DNA of 64,000 nt from contig NZ_JAVFVV010000001.1 of the NCBI RefSeq assembly GCF_030929505.1, positions 310,001 through 374,000 on the forward strand, in the 5' to 3' direction. The stretch is from Mesorhizobium sp. LHD-90. GTDB lineage: Bacteria > Pseudomonadota > Alphaproteobacteria > Rhizobiales > Rhizobiaceae. This document shows, piece after piece, positions 9,474 to 18,979 of the stretch (within the stretch, counting starts at the first letter, position 1; each line of letters opens with the position of its first letter). The position numbers were made by a program, and so were the translations under genes. Under the pieces are notes generated by a model, which saw nothing but the letters and a program-made list of their open reading frames with translations, was not told where the DNA came from and did no database searches.

Positions 9474-9936
9474 GACCCCTGCGAAGCGTTTTGCCTTGGA
9501 CAAGGCGGCGCACGCTGGGGTCAGACAACGTGGAAGTTGACCGGACTTATTGCCCATCGGCACGCGGCGAACCCAGGCAACCCGTCGCCATGCCATGAGG
9601 CAAGCTCGGTCACCAACCCGTTGAAAGATCGCCGGGCCTTTACCCCGCCCCACCCGAGGCCCGGCGATCCTTCATTCCCGATTTGGTACATCGAGGCCAG
9701 AATTGGGCTGGCTGCTTCAAACGCTGCATAAGCCGTGCCAGTCGGGCGCGTCCCGAAGCGGCTCTCCAGCCGGAAATGACATCCTTCGCCGTCAAACAGT
9801 GGGTGGCTTCGCCGCGACACCCGACACGACCGGTCGTTAGGTCGCCAGTTGACGTTCAGCGGTGCGCCTTTGGTCGGGGTTGCCGGCAGGGCGATCCTCC
9901 CGTTTAGTTTCCGACACGGTGAGGGGGGAAGCCATA
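9474..9936. other. intergenic, nothing recognised
   Basis: Several short open frames exist on both strands but none has a ribosome site and family resemblance. I see no tRNA and no transposase remnant. Confidence 0.3.
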
Positions 9937-10104
9937 ATGAAGAAAGCGGCACGACCAGAACGCCTGCCTCAGTCTCCGACTGAGTATGATCTCTGGTACT
10001 TCGACACAGACGTGAAAAAAGACATATCCGCGGCTGCCGAACAGCCGTGCCATGTGATGCTGCGATTTGAGAGCACGCGCGCAGTTTCGGTCGCCGGAGA
10101 CTAA
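9937..10104 (+). CDS. small hypothetical protein (55 aa)
   Basis: A 55-codon frame begins at an ATG preceded by GAGGGGGGAA, a strong ribosome-binding site eight bases upstream. The product (MKKAARPERLPQSPTEYDLW..., then HVMLRFESTRAVSVAGD) is soluble and charged at its start. No motif is recognised. The ribosome site is the main reason to accept it. It stands alone about 770 bases upstream of the oxidase operon. Confidence 0.4.
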   Translation: MKKAARPERLPQSPTEYDLWYFDTDVKKDISAAAEQPCHVMLRFESTRAVSVAGD

Positions 10105-10875
10105 CGTCCCTTCACAAAAGCACCTGTTCTCGCTCCGCTTTGGCCTGTTTCCAAACGTCTTCAAGCGCCGACAGCGATTCCATGAGTTCGTGAGAGAGAT
10201 GAGGGCCGCCGGCCATGGGCAGGGTGCGGGGGGTGTGGCCAGCGGCCCGGAACGGCCTGGTCAATTGGTTTCCTCCCAGCCCGCTCCATCATCAAGAATA
10301 CACGAATTCGTGAAGTCAGGAAGATAAGCTTTTGTCTAAAGACGACCCGCCGAAGATGGATGGGCGGAGTCGTCGTGTTGAGCTCGCCAGGAAACGGCCG
10401 CTATTGAACCGGGCTTCGTCCAGGTCGGAGATTTCTTCTCCCAGTTCAACTTCTGCTTTAACCTTGAAGGCATAGCCTATCCGACGACTTCACCGAAGCG
10501 TCGCCAACACCGGTTCAGCTCCAGACATCGGGGCGGGAACGTCCAGCCAAACTTTACCCGACATACTTTCCGCGCGTTGCTCGCGGAACTCTCCCCGTGT
10601 GCTCGCAGTTCCTCAACTTCGACCGGAGGATCTGCATGTCGGACGACAGGAACGTACACGGCGAGACGAAGGCCTGATGTGAGCCCGTTCTCCTGAATCC
10701 GTGGTGCCGCGATGACCTCTCAAGCGACGAGGGTGCGACCATCTCTGCCAGAAGGTGATGCAGTGCCGAAACACCGCTTCGAATTCGAGACCGGAAGCAT
10801 TTGTGACTGTTTCGGTCAGTCGATTCGAGGTCGCCGGCAAAGCCAATCACACCGGCCGCTGACGCGGAATTTCCG
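10105..10875. other. intergenic region upstream of the oxidase operon
   Basis: No credible gene in 771 bases. An imperfect hairpin (GACGACCCGCC at 10341 against GGCGGAGTCGTC at 10363) is present. The promoter of the oxidase operon should lie toward the right end, but I could not assign it. Confidence 0.3.
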
Positions 10876-11859
10876 ATGATACTCCGGCATTTTGCGAGCG
10901 CCGGCCTTTTGTCCACAGTCGGGGTTGTGACCGGCTGTTCAGGTATTCAGTCCGCGCTTGATCCTGCCGGGGCGGAAGCCGACGCCATCGCCAAGCTGTT
11001 CTGGGTGCTTGTGGCCGTCGGCACGATCATCTGGCTCGGCGTCAGCGGCATTCTCCTCTACGGCGTTCGGTCGGGGCGACGTCCGATCACGGAGGCAGCG
11101 GCGAGTAGCCTGATCCTGTGGGGTGGCGTATTTACGGCCGCAACACTTGTCGTCCTGCTCGGCTTTGCGCTGTGGCTGATGCCGTCCCTCAGGCCCTTCG
11201 CAGGCGAAGCCGGGACATCCCTGCGTATCGAGATCACGGGGCGGCAGTACTGGTGGCGGGTCGTCTATCACGTTCCCGGTTACCCGGCGCTCATCTCGGC
11301 CAACGAAGTCCGTCTCCCGGTTGGCGAGCGCGTCGAACTGACCCTGCATAGCGACGACGTGATTCACTCCTTCTGGATCCCGGCGCTCGGCGGCAAGATG
11401 GACATGATACCCGGCCGCGAAAACCGGCTTTCGCTGCTCGCCACGAAGCCAGGCACGTTCCGCGGTCCCTGCGCCGAGTTCTGTGGCACTTCGCATGCGC
11501 TGATGGCCTTCTCCGCCGTCGCCATGGAATCGAAGGATTTTCACGCGTGGCTTGCTTCGCGAGTCAAACCTTCGCCCGGAGCAACGGCCGGCGCCGCCGG
11601 CCTCTTTCTTCGCCATGGTTGCGGTTCATGCCACACAGTGGCCGGAACGGAAGCGGCGGGCACGCTCGGCCCCGACCTGTCGCATCTCGGCTCCCGCCTG
11701 ACCCTCGGTGCCGGGATCCTGCCCAACACCGCCGAAAACATAGCCCGATTCATCACCGAGCCGGACAAGATCAAGCCTGGCGTCGAGATGCCGGCATTCG
11801 GCATGCTGCCACCAGACGACATCCGGGCCATCGCGGCGTGGTTGAAAGGGCTGGAATGA
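10876..11859 (+). CDS. coxB: cytochrome c oxidase subunit II with C-terminal heme c domain (lipoprotein)
   Basis: Subunit II carries the CuA centre that accepts electrons for the heme-copper oxidase. The 327-residue product has a lipoprotein signal (VVTG with Cys at 21), two transmembrane helices (about 38-62 and 78-102), and a periplasmic CuA domain with His164, Cys199, Glu201, Cys203, His207 and Met210 (PCAEFCGTSHALM). It ends in a fused cytochrome c domain with CGSCH at 249-253 and a later Met ligand region (GVEMPAFGML). The fusion makes this a caa3-like enzyme. First gene of a five-gene operon; its stop overlaps the next start (ATGA). Confidence 0.95.
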   Translation: MILRHFASAGLLSTVGVVTGCSGIQSALDPAGAEADAIAKLFWVLVAVGTIIWLGVSGILLYGVRSGRRPITEAAASSLILWGGVFTAATLVVLLGFALWLMPSLRPFAGEAGTSLRIEITGRQYWWRVVYHVPGYPALISANEVRLPVGERVELTLHSDDVIHSFWIPALGGKMDMIPGRENRLSLLATKPGTFRGPCAEFCGTSHALMAFSAVAMESKDFHAWLASRVKPSPGATAGAAGLFLRHGCGSCHTVAGTEAAGTLGPDLSHLGSRLTLGAGILPNTAENIARFITEPDKIKPGVEMPAFGMLPPDDIRAIAAWLKGLE

Positions 11860-14372
11860 CCGGCCCCATCGAAATCCTTCCACCTGACCAGCGCGATGCG
11901 CAGGCCGAGCGGCTGCGCAAGGTTTGGGCGAACCCGACGGGCTGGCGCTACTGGACGAGTGCCAACAACACTCAGGTCGGCCTTTGGTACGCATCGGCCG
12001 CATTTGCTTTCATGCTGTTTGCCGGCGTGCTGGCTCTCATCATGCGCGCGCAGCTCGCCGTGCCCGACAATGATCTGGTGTCCGCCGACTTCTACAACCA
12101 GGCCTTTACCCTCCACGGCACGGTGATGATGTTCCTCTTTGCCGTGCCGATCTTCGAGGCGGTGGCGATCTTTCTCCTGCCGCCGATGCTGGGTGCGCGG
12201 GAGTTGCCCTTCCCCAGGCTGGGCGCCTTTGGGTTCTGGAGCTTTTTTCTCGGTGGCGTCTTTGTTTGCGGATCCATCTTCTTCGATGCCGCTCCATCGT
12301 CGGGCTGGTTCATGTATCCGCCACTCGCCACCGACGAGGAACTGTCGGGCATCGGAGCGGATATCTGGCTGCTCGGTCTCTCCTTCATCGAGGTCGCTTC
12401 GATCGCGGCGGCGGTCGAACTCATCGTCGGCATCATGAAATGCCGCGCACCCGGCATGCGCATCAACCTGATGCCGCTCTTTGCCTGGTACTTGCTGATC
12501 GTCGCGGGCATGATCCTGTTCGCCTTCCCGCCACTGATCGCCGGCGACATCCTGTTCGAACTGCAGCGCATGTTCGACTGGCCCTTCTTCGATCCGGCGC
12601 GCGGTGGAGATCCGCTGCTGTGGCAGCACCTGTTCTGGATTTTCGGCCATCCCGAGGTCTACATCATCTTCCTGCCGGCCATCGCCCTGATGGCAATGAT
12701 CGTGCCGACCTTTTCGCAGAGGCCGATCGTCGGCTATTCCTGGATCGTGCTTGCGGCAGTCGGCACAGGCTTCCTGTCCTTCGGCTTGTGGGTGCACCAC
12801 ATGTTCGCAACCGGCCTGCCGCAGATATCGCTCGCCTTCTTCTCCGCGGCTTCGGAGGCGGTGGCGATCCCAACGGCGGTGCAGATCTTCGTCTTCATGG
12901 CCACCATGCTGGCCGGCCGGGTGATCTTCTCGACGCCGATGCTGTTCGGGATCGGCGGCATCGCCATCTTCGTCATCGGCGGACTCACGGGCGTCATGGT
13001 GGCGCTGGCACCGTTCGATTGGCAGGCGCACGACACCTATTTTATCGTCGCGCACCTGCACTACGTGCTGATCGGGGGCATGCTGTTTCCGGTGATCGGC
13101 GGCATCTACTACTATTATCCGCTTATCGACGCGAAACACCTGTCGAACCGCCTTGGCCGCATTGCGTTCTGGCTGATGTTCATCGGCTTCAACATCGGCT
13201 TCTTTCCGATGCACCTGACCGGTCTGCGCGGCATGCCACGACGGGTCTTCACCTATCCGGGTGATGTGGGCTGGGACTGGCTCAACTTGGTCTCGACCGT
13301 CGGTGCGTTTGTTCTTGCCTTCGGGATATGCATCATCGTCCTCGACGTCGTGCGGCCAAAACACCGGCAGTCCCGAGGCGAACAGAACCCGTGGAATGCC
13401 GGCACGCTGGAATGGATCAGCGAACCCGAGGAGAACTGGGGCGTACGGTCGATCCCAAGGGTCGAAAGCCGCTACCCGCTTTGGGATCAACCTGAACTGT
13501 TTCGCGACGTGAACGACGGCCGCTACTACCTGCCCGATGCGCAGGAAGGTCTCCGCGAGGGCTTGATCACCTCCGTGCTCGACGCGGAACCCGAACAGGT
13601 TCTGCGGATGGGCGGCACCTCCTACGTGACCATCGTCTCGGCCTTGTCGCTGGGCGCCGTGTTCGTAGCCATGACCTTCAAATGGTGGCTCGCCACGGCC
13701 GTCGCCGCGGTAATCTGCATTTGCGCAATCCTCTATTGGCTATGGACCGGAACCGCCGAAATTCCGGAAAAACCGAAAAAGGACGTCGGCCTCGGATTGA
13801 CGCTTCCGCTCTATGCGTCCGGCCCGGCATCCGTCGGCTGGTGGGCGATGTTCATCACCATGATCGGCGACGGCACTGCCTTTGCCAGCCTGATCTTCGG
13901 ATATTTCTTCTATTGGACCATCCACGAAGACTTCGCGGGCAACATCGCCGGGCCTGGCAAACTATGGCCGTTGACGTCGGCGTTGCTTTTTGTCGCCGCC
14001 TGGGGCGCGACCCTTGCGTCGAGGCATTTCAATGCCAAAGGCCATGTGGGCGGCCTGCGCGGCGGTCTCGCCGTTGCGATTGGATTGACGGGAGCTGCCC
14101 TGGTGGCGGGCTTTGCCGGGCCGTTCTCGCACGGCATGGATCCCACCGCTCATGTCTATCCGGCGATTGTCTGGGTGTTGACCGCATGGGTTCTTACGCA
14201 CGGGGCAGTAGGCGCCGTCATGCTCGCCTACTGCCTGGCTCGAAGCCTCGCCGGACGCCTTACGTCCGAGCACGACATCGACCTGTGGAATGTCGCACTC
14301 TACTGGCATTTCATGGCCGTCACTGCAGTTGTGGCTTTCCTGGTGATAGGCCTGTTCCCGGAGGCGATCTGA
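11856..14372 (+). CDS. coxA/coxC: fused cytochrome c oxidase subunits I and III
   Basis: The 838-residue product joins the catalytic subunit I to subunit III in one chain. The subunit I part shows the heme and CuB ligands in LHGTVMM (about residue 87), WIFGHPEVYI, the HH pair in WVHHMF, and DTYFIVAHLHYVL. A hydrophilic linker follows (about residues 500-590). The C-terminal third (GWWAMFITMIGDGTAFASLIFGYFFYW to the end) has the subunit III helices. Such I-III fusions are known in caa3-type and some ba3-like operons. The true start is the ATG at 11856 overlapping the coxB stop; the open frame extends upstream only by chance. Located in the inner membrane, reducing O2 to water and pumping protons. 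Confidence 0.94.
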   Translation: MTGPIEILPPDQRDAQAERLRKVWANPTGWRYWTSANNTQVGLWYASAAFAFMLFAGVLALIMRAQLAVPDNDLVSADFYNQAFTLHGTVMMFLFAVPIFEAVAIFLLPPMLGARELPFPRLGAFGFWSFFLGGVFVCGSIFFDAAPSSGWFMYPPLATDEELSGIGADIWLLGLSFIEVASIAAAVELIVGIMKCRAPGMRINLMPLFAWYLLIVAGMILFAFPPLIAGDILFELQRMFDWPFFDPARGGDPLLWQHLFWIFGHPEVYIIFLPAIALMAMIVPTFSQRPIVGYSWIVLAAVGTGFLSFGLWVHHMFATGLPQISLAFFSAASEAVAIPTAVQIFVFMATMLAGRVIFSTPMLFGIGGIAIFVIGGLTGVMVALAPFDWQAHDTYFIVAHLHYVLIGGMLFPVIGGIYYYYPLIDAKHLSNRLGRIAFWLMFIGFNIGFFPMHLTGLRGMPRRVFTYPGDVGWDWLNLVSTVGAFVLAFGICIIVLDVVRPKHRQSRGEQNPWNAGTLEWISEPEENWGVRSIPRVESRYPLWDQPELFRDVNDGRYYLPDAQEGLREGLITSVLDAEPEQVLRMGGTSYVTIVSALSLGAVFVAMTFKWWLATAVAAVICICAILYWLWTGTAEIPEKPKKDVGLGLTLPLYASGPASVGWWAMFITMIGDGTAFASLIFGYFFYWTIHEDFAGNIAGPGKLWPLTSALLFVAAWGATLASRHFNAKGHVGGLRGGLAVAIGLTGAALVAGFAGPFSHGMDPTAHVYPAIVWVLTAWVLTHGAVGAVMLAYCLARSLAGRLTSEHDIDLWNVALYWHFMAVTAVVAFLVIGLFPEAI

Positions 14373-14758
14373 TGGTCTTCCGGCTTTTGCCAGAGGAAGT
14401 CGAATCGCTGTGGACGCTGTTCACCGCACCAATCGTGTGGGCCGGACATTTTCTCCTCTGCTATGTCGGAGCGGCGGTTTTCTGCGCCAAGCCTCAATTG
14501 TTCGGCCTGGGATTCGGAACCCTCCGGCTAACTATCGCCTTTGCCACCTTCGCGGCCCTTGCGGCCATCGTGCTTTCCGCCTTCCTCGCCTGGAGGCAAT
14601 GGAGCTTCGGCACCCGAGACCCCCCGCACGACGATCCGACACGGCACGACCGTGTCCTGTTTCAGGGTTTCGCCACCCTCTTGCTGTCTGGGCTGAGCTT
14701 CGTCGCCGTCATCATGACCGGCATGCCGGCTCTCTTCATGACGGAGTGCCTCCGATGA
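14372..14758 (+). CDS. small membrane protein of the oxidase operon
   Basis: This 128-residue protein has three hydrophobic segments (about 18-38, 50-72 and 98-120) with no metal-binding motif. Its start overlaps the coxA/C stop (TGATG) and its stop overlaps the ctaG start (ATGA), so it is translated as part of the oxidase operon. By position it may be a small accessory or assembly subunit. I do not recognise the family well enough to name it. Confidence 0.75.
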   Translation: MVFRLLPEEVESLWTLFTAPIVWAGHFLLCYVGAAVFCAKPQLFGLGFGTLRLTIAFATFAALAAIVLSAFLAWRQWSFGTRDPPHDDPTRHDRVLFQGFATLLLSGLSFVAVIMTGMPALFMTECLR

Positions 14759-15393
14759 GGCTGCTCAGTCTCACGCTCGGAGTGCTGGTGTTAGCGGCAA
14801 TCTGGCTTGGCCCGCTTCTGAGCGAATGGCGTGAATCCTTTGCAGCCCACATGCTTGCGCATATGGGGGTCGTGACAATCGCGGCCCCTTTGATCGCGTT
14901 CGGACTGCGGGACGCTTTCGGTTCTGGAAAAGTCGCGAGGGCCTCTCGCTATCTGGCTCTTCCGGTCGTCGCTTCCCTCGTCGAGTTCATCGTGGTCTGG
15001 GGATGGCATGCCCCCGCCCCGCGCGCATGGGTGGAAAGGTCTTTCGCTGCGACGGCGCTCGAACAAGGCTCTTTCCTCGCCGCCGGTCTGTTCCTTTGGT
15101 TGTCCTGCCTGGCCATCGGCACGCGGGAAGACATGGCGCACCGGGCGGCCGGAGCGTTCGGCCTCTTGCTCACCACGGTTCACATGACGTTGCTGGGGGC
15201 TCTTCTCGGGTTGAGCCCGCGCCCCCTCTACGGCCCGGGCGACGTCGTATGTTTCGGCACGACACTGACGGCCGCGCAGGACCAGCAGTTGGGCGCCGTC
15301 ATAATGCTGCTCGTCGGTGCGGCGGTTTATCTTGCGGGAGGCGTGGCGCTGATGGCCGGTGTGCTGGCGGGCCGTTCCCGAATGGTGGCTTGA
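14755..15393 (+). CDS. ctaG: cytochrome c oxidase assembly factor CtaG (caa3 type)
   Basis: The 212-residue integral membrane protein belongs to the CtaG family found with caa3 oxidases (different from the Cox11-type CtaG). Family features are the HMLAHMGVVTIAAPLIAFGL region near the start, WGWHAPAP in the middle, LTTVHMTLLGALLGLSPRPLYG, and a C-terminal LGAVIMLLVGAAVYLAGG helix. In Bacillus the homologue is needed for active caa3 oxidase, probably in CuB or CuA metallation. Starts by ATGA overlap and ends by TGATG overlap with the cytochrome gene. Confidence 0.88.
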   Translation: MRLLSLTLGVLVLAAIWLGPLLSEWRESFAAHMLAHMGVVTIAAPLIAFGLRDAFGSGKVARASRYLALPVVASLVEFIVVWGWHAPAPRAWVERSFAATALEQGSFLAAGLFLWLSCLAIGTREDMAHRAAGAFGLLLTTVHMTLLGALLGLSPRPLYGPGDVVCFGTTLTAAQDQQLGAVIMLLVGAAVYLAGGVALMAGVLAGRSRMVA

Positions 15394-16478
15394 TGCACAT
15401 TCGCTGGAAACATTTGGCTATCGCTCTCGCATTTCTGCCCGTTGTCGTCCTCGTTGCAACCTGGATCGGCTTCTTCAACGTGGGTGCTTCCACGGGTCAC
15501 TGGAAGATAACCGAATGGTTCCTGCATTTCGCCATGCGCTCGGCCGTGCGCACCTATGCGCTTGCGGTGGAGGTTCCCGACAGGCTGCCCCATGACGGCG
15601 TGCAGCCCGCGGCCGGCCACTTCGCGCGCGGCTGCGCGATCTGCCATGGCGCGCCCGGCGAACCGCGATCGCCTGCAGCGCTCGCCATGCTGCCGCAACC
15701 GCCGGACCTGGCGCAAGCCGTCGGCGAGTGGGAGGATGCCGAGCTGTTCCGCCTTGTCAAGCACGGCGTTCGTTTCACCGGCATGCCGGCCTGGCCGACA
15801 CAGGCGCGCGACGACGAAGTGTGGGCGATGGTCGCCTTCCTGCGCGAACTCCCGACGATGGATGCGGCGAGATACCGCGACCTTGCCTACGGGAGCGGCC
15901 GTCCGCCGCCGTCTCGACCGGTCCGCTTCGAAGACGCGCTCGCCGAATGCAGCCGCTGTCACGGGTCGGACGGCCTCGGGCGCAGCCCGTCGACGCCGGT
16001 CATTGCCGGGCAGAACGAAGCGTACCTGCTCGCGAGCCTGCGCGCCTATGCGGAGGCACGGCGTCCGAGCGGCATGATGCAGCTTCCAACGGTTGCCATC
16101 GATCCGGCGCAAATGCAGGCGCTGGCGAAACATTTCGCGGCGCTGCCGCCCCGCAACGACAGCGTGTCGACTGCCGACGCAAAGGTCTCGCGCCGCGGCG
16201 AAGAGATCGCCAGGCGTGGTCTGCCCCTGCAAAAGGTACCGGCCTGCCTCGGCTGTCATGGCGGCCCCGACCGGAACCCGGCCTACCCCAGGCTGGAAGG
16301 GCAATCGGCGGCGTATATGACCACGCAGCTACGCCTGTTCCGGAACGGACAGAGGGGTGGCACGCGATTCAGCCATCTGATGGAAAGCGCGGCGAAGCGC
16401 CTGTCCGACGCCGACATAGCGAGCGTCGCGGCATTTTTTTCGTCCTTGCGTCCACCGGTTGCAACACACGGCCCCTGA
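15393..16478 (+). CDS. triheme c-type cytochrome
   Basis: The 361-residue product has an N-terminal membrane anchor (residues 8-28) and three heme c attachment motifs: CAICH at 81-85, CSRCH at 186-190 and CLGCH at 285-289. The second and third domains resemble class I cytochromes of the cytochrome c4/c553 kind, with Met ligands in later segments (PSGMMQLPT, TRFSHLMES). It is probably the periplasmic electron donor to the CoxB heme, or links the bc1 complex or a dehydrogenase to the oxidase. Last gene of the operon, coupled to ctaG. Confidence 0.9.
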   Translation: MHIRWKHLAIALAFLPVVVLVATWIGFFNVGASTGHWKITEWFLHFAMRSAVRTYALAVEVPDRLPHDGVQPAAGHFARGCAICHGAPGEPRSPAALAMLPQPPDLAQAVGEWEDAELFRLVKHGVRFTGMPAWPTQARDDEVWAMVAFLRELPTMDAARYRDLAYGSGRPPPSRPVRFEDALAECSRCHGSDGLGRSPSTPVIAGQNEAYLLASLRAYAEARRPSGMMQLPTVAIDPAQMQALAKHFAALPPRNDSVSTADAKVSRRGEEIARRGLPLQKVPACLGCHGGPDRNPAYPRLEGQSAAYMTTQLRLFRNGQRGGTRFSHLMESAAKRLSDADIASVAAFFSSLRPPVATHGP

Positions 16479-16649
16479 AGCCGTTTGGCCTCTCCGAATA
16501 GGATCCACGGGCAAGACAAGTCGGATCGAGACGAACGTGATCGCTCGGCCAGGAAAAGGAAGCTGCCGACATACAGGAAAAGTTCCTGCAGCCACCGGCA
16601 AATGCGGTCTGCCGGTGGAAAGCGCCGAGTTCCGCGCTAATTCGTGAGA

Positions 16650-16838
16650 ATGGCCAAGAAGTCAGAGTCGTTCACGGACAAGATGGCGCGGATCGATCAG
16701 GCATCTCGGGAGATCATCGACCACGAAGCAAGAGCGCGCGCGTTGAAGACAGCACGGCTGCGCGCGCTACGCTTGGCCAGGGCAGCCGATGCACCGCAGG
16801 CGGCAAGGAGCGTCGATGGTACGCCCCGGAGAGAATGA
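16650..16838 (+). CDS. small charged hypothetical protein (62 aa)
   Basis: The product (MAKKSESFTDKMARIDQASREIIDHEARARALKTARLRALRLARAADA and a short tail) is a single charged helix rich in Arg, Lys and Ala. It resembles short uncharacterised proteins that are common in rhizobia. A GTG two codons upstream (16644) could also start it. The ribosome site is weak. Function unknown. Confidence 0.5.
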   Translation: MAKKSESFTDKMARIDQASREIIDHEARARALKTARLRALRLARAADAPQAARSVDGTPRRE

Positions 16839-17100
16839 AGAAGGCTTGACCGCCTCCGTCTCGAATTGGCGTGAAACAGGCTCGCCAGCAGGCCCTGCGC
16901 GGTTGGCATCAGCCGGCGCATCTGGACAGTGACCGGGGCAGCGCGCTTTTTTCTCCGCGAATATTTCATATGGATACAAGTGACGGTTCGAAGCTGCTAG
17001 AATACCTGGCGTCAACTGGGAGAGCAGCTACGGGAATTGTGCGCTGAATACGGCGAAGGATTTGCCGCGCAACCGCAAAAGACATCATTGGGGAACGCGC

Positions 17101-18000
17101 ATGGGTCTGTTTTGCAAGGAATGCAAGAAGGACATCAGCAAAGATACCAAGTTTATCGTCATGACTATGAAGCTGCACGTCTTCACTTGCAGAGGAAAAG
17201 ACGTGGAAAGCACCAGTCCAAAGGGCGTCTTCCAGGAATTCTTCACGACGTTGGATCCTTTCCAAAGGCAGCCCGGTGAGAAGCATTCGAATGATGCTGT
17301 CAGCAGTTCAGTTATATCAGGAGAATATTACACCATCGAGAATCCGTCCAAGAAGGATCTCGAGTATCGATCGCAAAGAGAGGTATTGTCCAAGGGAATG
17401 AAATCGTCAAAGGTTCGTCCCAGCGTCCAGCGACAACTGGCCAACATCTATGAGAAAGATAACCTGCTCCGGGAGTTTGACCATAGGAATTTTGAGAAGC
17501 GCCTGGATATCAGTGAATTTGTCGCCGACCCGAAAGTCTACTATCGAAAAGTGAGCCAAGGCGAGTGGGAGGCGATGGGGGTGGAAGAGGGAAAAGGAAA
17601 GGGAAAGGGAAAAGAAAAGGAAAAGGGAAGTCCCTTTGCGGCGGCATTTAAAAATACAGATACCGAAAACTACCGCTATTGGATGTCTTCATCATTGGCA
17701 AAAGTTAAGGCTTTCGGCAATGCGAACAGTTCCGACCAGGAAGGCATCATTCTCAAATTTACATTCGATCGGCCGCCAATTGACGTTTTCTCGCTTAAGG
17801 CACACCAGGAACGCGGCGTGCAGAACACTCCGGACGTTGTGGCAATCCATCGAGAAGGCTTCGCCGAAATCGGCCCGGTGAATGAGCCCGAGCATGTTGA
17901 AGAGATACTGAGAGACAAACTCGATCACAATCTCGGGTTTACGAAGTCGCAGGAAGCCGCCCTGTACAAGATCTTCGGAAAAGTGGAAAAGGTGGTCTGA
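17101..18000 (+). CDS. orphan hypothetical protein with Lys/Gly/Glu low-complexity tract
   Basis: The 299-residue product begins MGLFCKECKKDISKDTKF, with a CxxC that could be half of a zinc site. It has a low-complexity tract at about 165-180 (EGKGKGKGKEKEKGS) and ends in a globular-looking segment. No known family is recognised. The gene is clearly richer in A+T and uses codons (ATA, AAA, GAA) less favoured by neighbours, suggesting acquisition. The segment YYRKVSQGEWEAM followed by YRYWMSSSLAKVKAFG is loosely reminiscent of the Arg and Ser-x-Ser elements of ADP-ribosyltransferase folds, but this is only a hint. No immunity-type partner gene is obvious next to it. Confidence 0.65.
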   Translation: MGLFCKECKKDISKDTKFIVMTMKLHVFTCRGKDVESTSPKGVFQEFFTTLDPFQRQPGEKHSNDAVSSSVISGEYYTIENPSKKDLEYRSQREVLSKGMKSSKVRPSVQRQLANIYEKDNLLREFDHRNFEKRLDISEFVADPKVYYRKVSQGEWEAMGVEEGKGKGKGKEKEKGSPFAAAFKNTDTENYRYWMSSSLAKVKAFGNANSSDQEGIILKFTFDRPPIDVFSLKAHQERGVQNTPDVVAIHREGFAEIGPVNEPEHVEEILRDKLDHNLGFTKSQEAALYKIFGKVEKVV

Positions 18001-18112
18001 ATTCTCGATCTCCGAGTGGTCCGCCCTGCAAAGGCGCGTAGGGTTTTGCGCCGGAAATGCCCTGCCCCGAACCTTGCCAGCAAGGTCGCGGCAGCAGGCG
18101 ATGATCATCTCC

Positions 18113-18979
18113 TCAGGAGTCATTGCTGTCGCCGCTCTTCATCGTTGGCGGCAAAAGCCGCAGCGTGTCCCACGTTTCGATACGGCCCCTCGTCGCCGGC
18201 CAGTCGGCCTCCGAGACCTTCACGATCAGCGCCTCGACGAAAGCCACGGCGCAGATGGCCGTGTCCCAGGCCGTGTCGTTCTCGATCGGCAGCGCCACGA
18301 CATGATCGGCGTGGCGCGCGACCGGCGACATCCATTTGTCGGTGACCAGCACGATCGTCGGATGCCGCATGGCCGCGATGCGCTCGGCAAGCCGGGCGAG
18401 ATCGGGCTGGTAGCGGCGGAAATCGAACAGGAAGACAACATCCTGCTTGCGCATGGAAAGCACGTGATCGGGCCAGTCCTCCTGGTTGGGCGGCAGGTGG
18501 TAGATGCGCGGGCGGATTTGCCTGAGGTGCTGCGAGAAGAGTCGGGCGATGCTGTCGCTGATGCGTCCGCCGAGCAGGAATATGGTTCGCGCCGGGTCGG
18601 ACAGAAGCCTGACGATGCGGTCGAACTGCTCCTGCGAAACGCTTCCCGCCATGTCGCCGAGCAAGACAGCGGCGCGGTGCGCGTAGTCGGCGACGAAATC
18701 GCCGTCGCCCAGCTTCGCCGTGGCCTTCAGGTCGAGCGGCGAGCGGCTGCCTTCCTTGAGCTCACCGATTAGCTGGCGCTGGAATTCCTGGTAGCCGGCG
18801 AAACCGATCTTGCTGACGAAGCGGGTGATGGAAGGCGCACTGACACCGGTCCTTTCGGCGAGCTCCTGGATCGTCTGCAAAGCGCCGAACGGATAGTCCG
18901 CCAGCACCGCATTGGCGATCTTGCGCTCGCTCGCGGTCAGGTTTGCCGTCTCCCGCCGGATCGTCTCACGCACGGTCAT
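18113..18979 (-). CDS. MurR/RpiR-family transcriptional regulator
   Basis: The 288-residue product has the RpiR-type helix-turn-helix at residues 1-77 (LTASERKIANAVLADYPFGALQT, then TGVSAPSITRFVSKIGFAGYQEFQRQL). A SIS domain follows at about 110-250 (IFLLGGRISDSIARLFSQHL, VVFLFDFRRYQPDLARLAE). The SIS domain normally binds a phosphosugar, but in rhizobial regulators of this kind it often responds to other metabolites. It is divergent from the Liv-type operon beginning at 19495 and is the likely regulator of that operon. Confidence 0.9.
   Translation of the reverse strand: MTVRETIRRETANLTASERKIANAVLADYPFGALQTIQELAERTGVSAPSITRFVSKIGFAGYQEFQRQLIGELKEGSRSPLDLKATAKLGDGDFVADYAHRAAVLLGDMAGSVSQEQFDRIVRLLSDPARTIFLLGGRISDSIARLFSQHLRQIRPRIYHLPPNQEDWPDHVLSMRKQDVVFLFDFRRYQPDLARLAERIAAMRHPTIVLVTDKWMSPVARHADHVVALPIENDTAWDTAICAVAFVEALIVKVSEADWPATRGRIETWDTLRLLPPTMKSGDSNDS

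Noticed and set aside
9521-9952. A 143-codon minus-strand open frame in the 9.4-10.9 kb gap
   Set aside because: No ribosome site, no domain, irregular composition, and it overlaps a better-supported small gene start.
11541-13490. A 649-codon open frame on the minus strand opposite coxB and coxA/C
   Set aside because: The product is a His/Arg/Asp-rich antisense read of conserved oxidase genes with no domain or ribosome site; high GC at third positions keeps the opposite strand open.
17573-17630. The GGAAAAGGAAAGGG purine tract as a tandem repeat or array
   Set aside because: It is a short low-complexity coding tract (Lys/Gly/Glu codons) inside the orphan gene, without regular spacing of a CRISPR or satellite.
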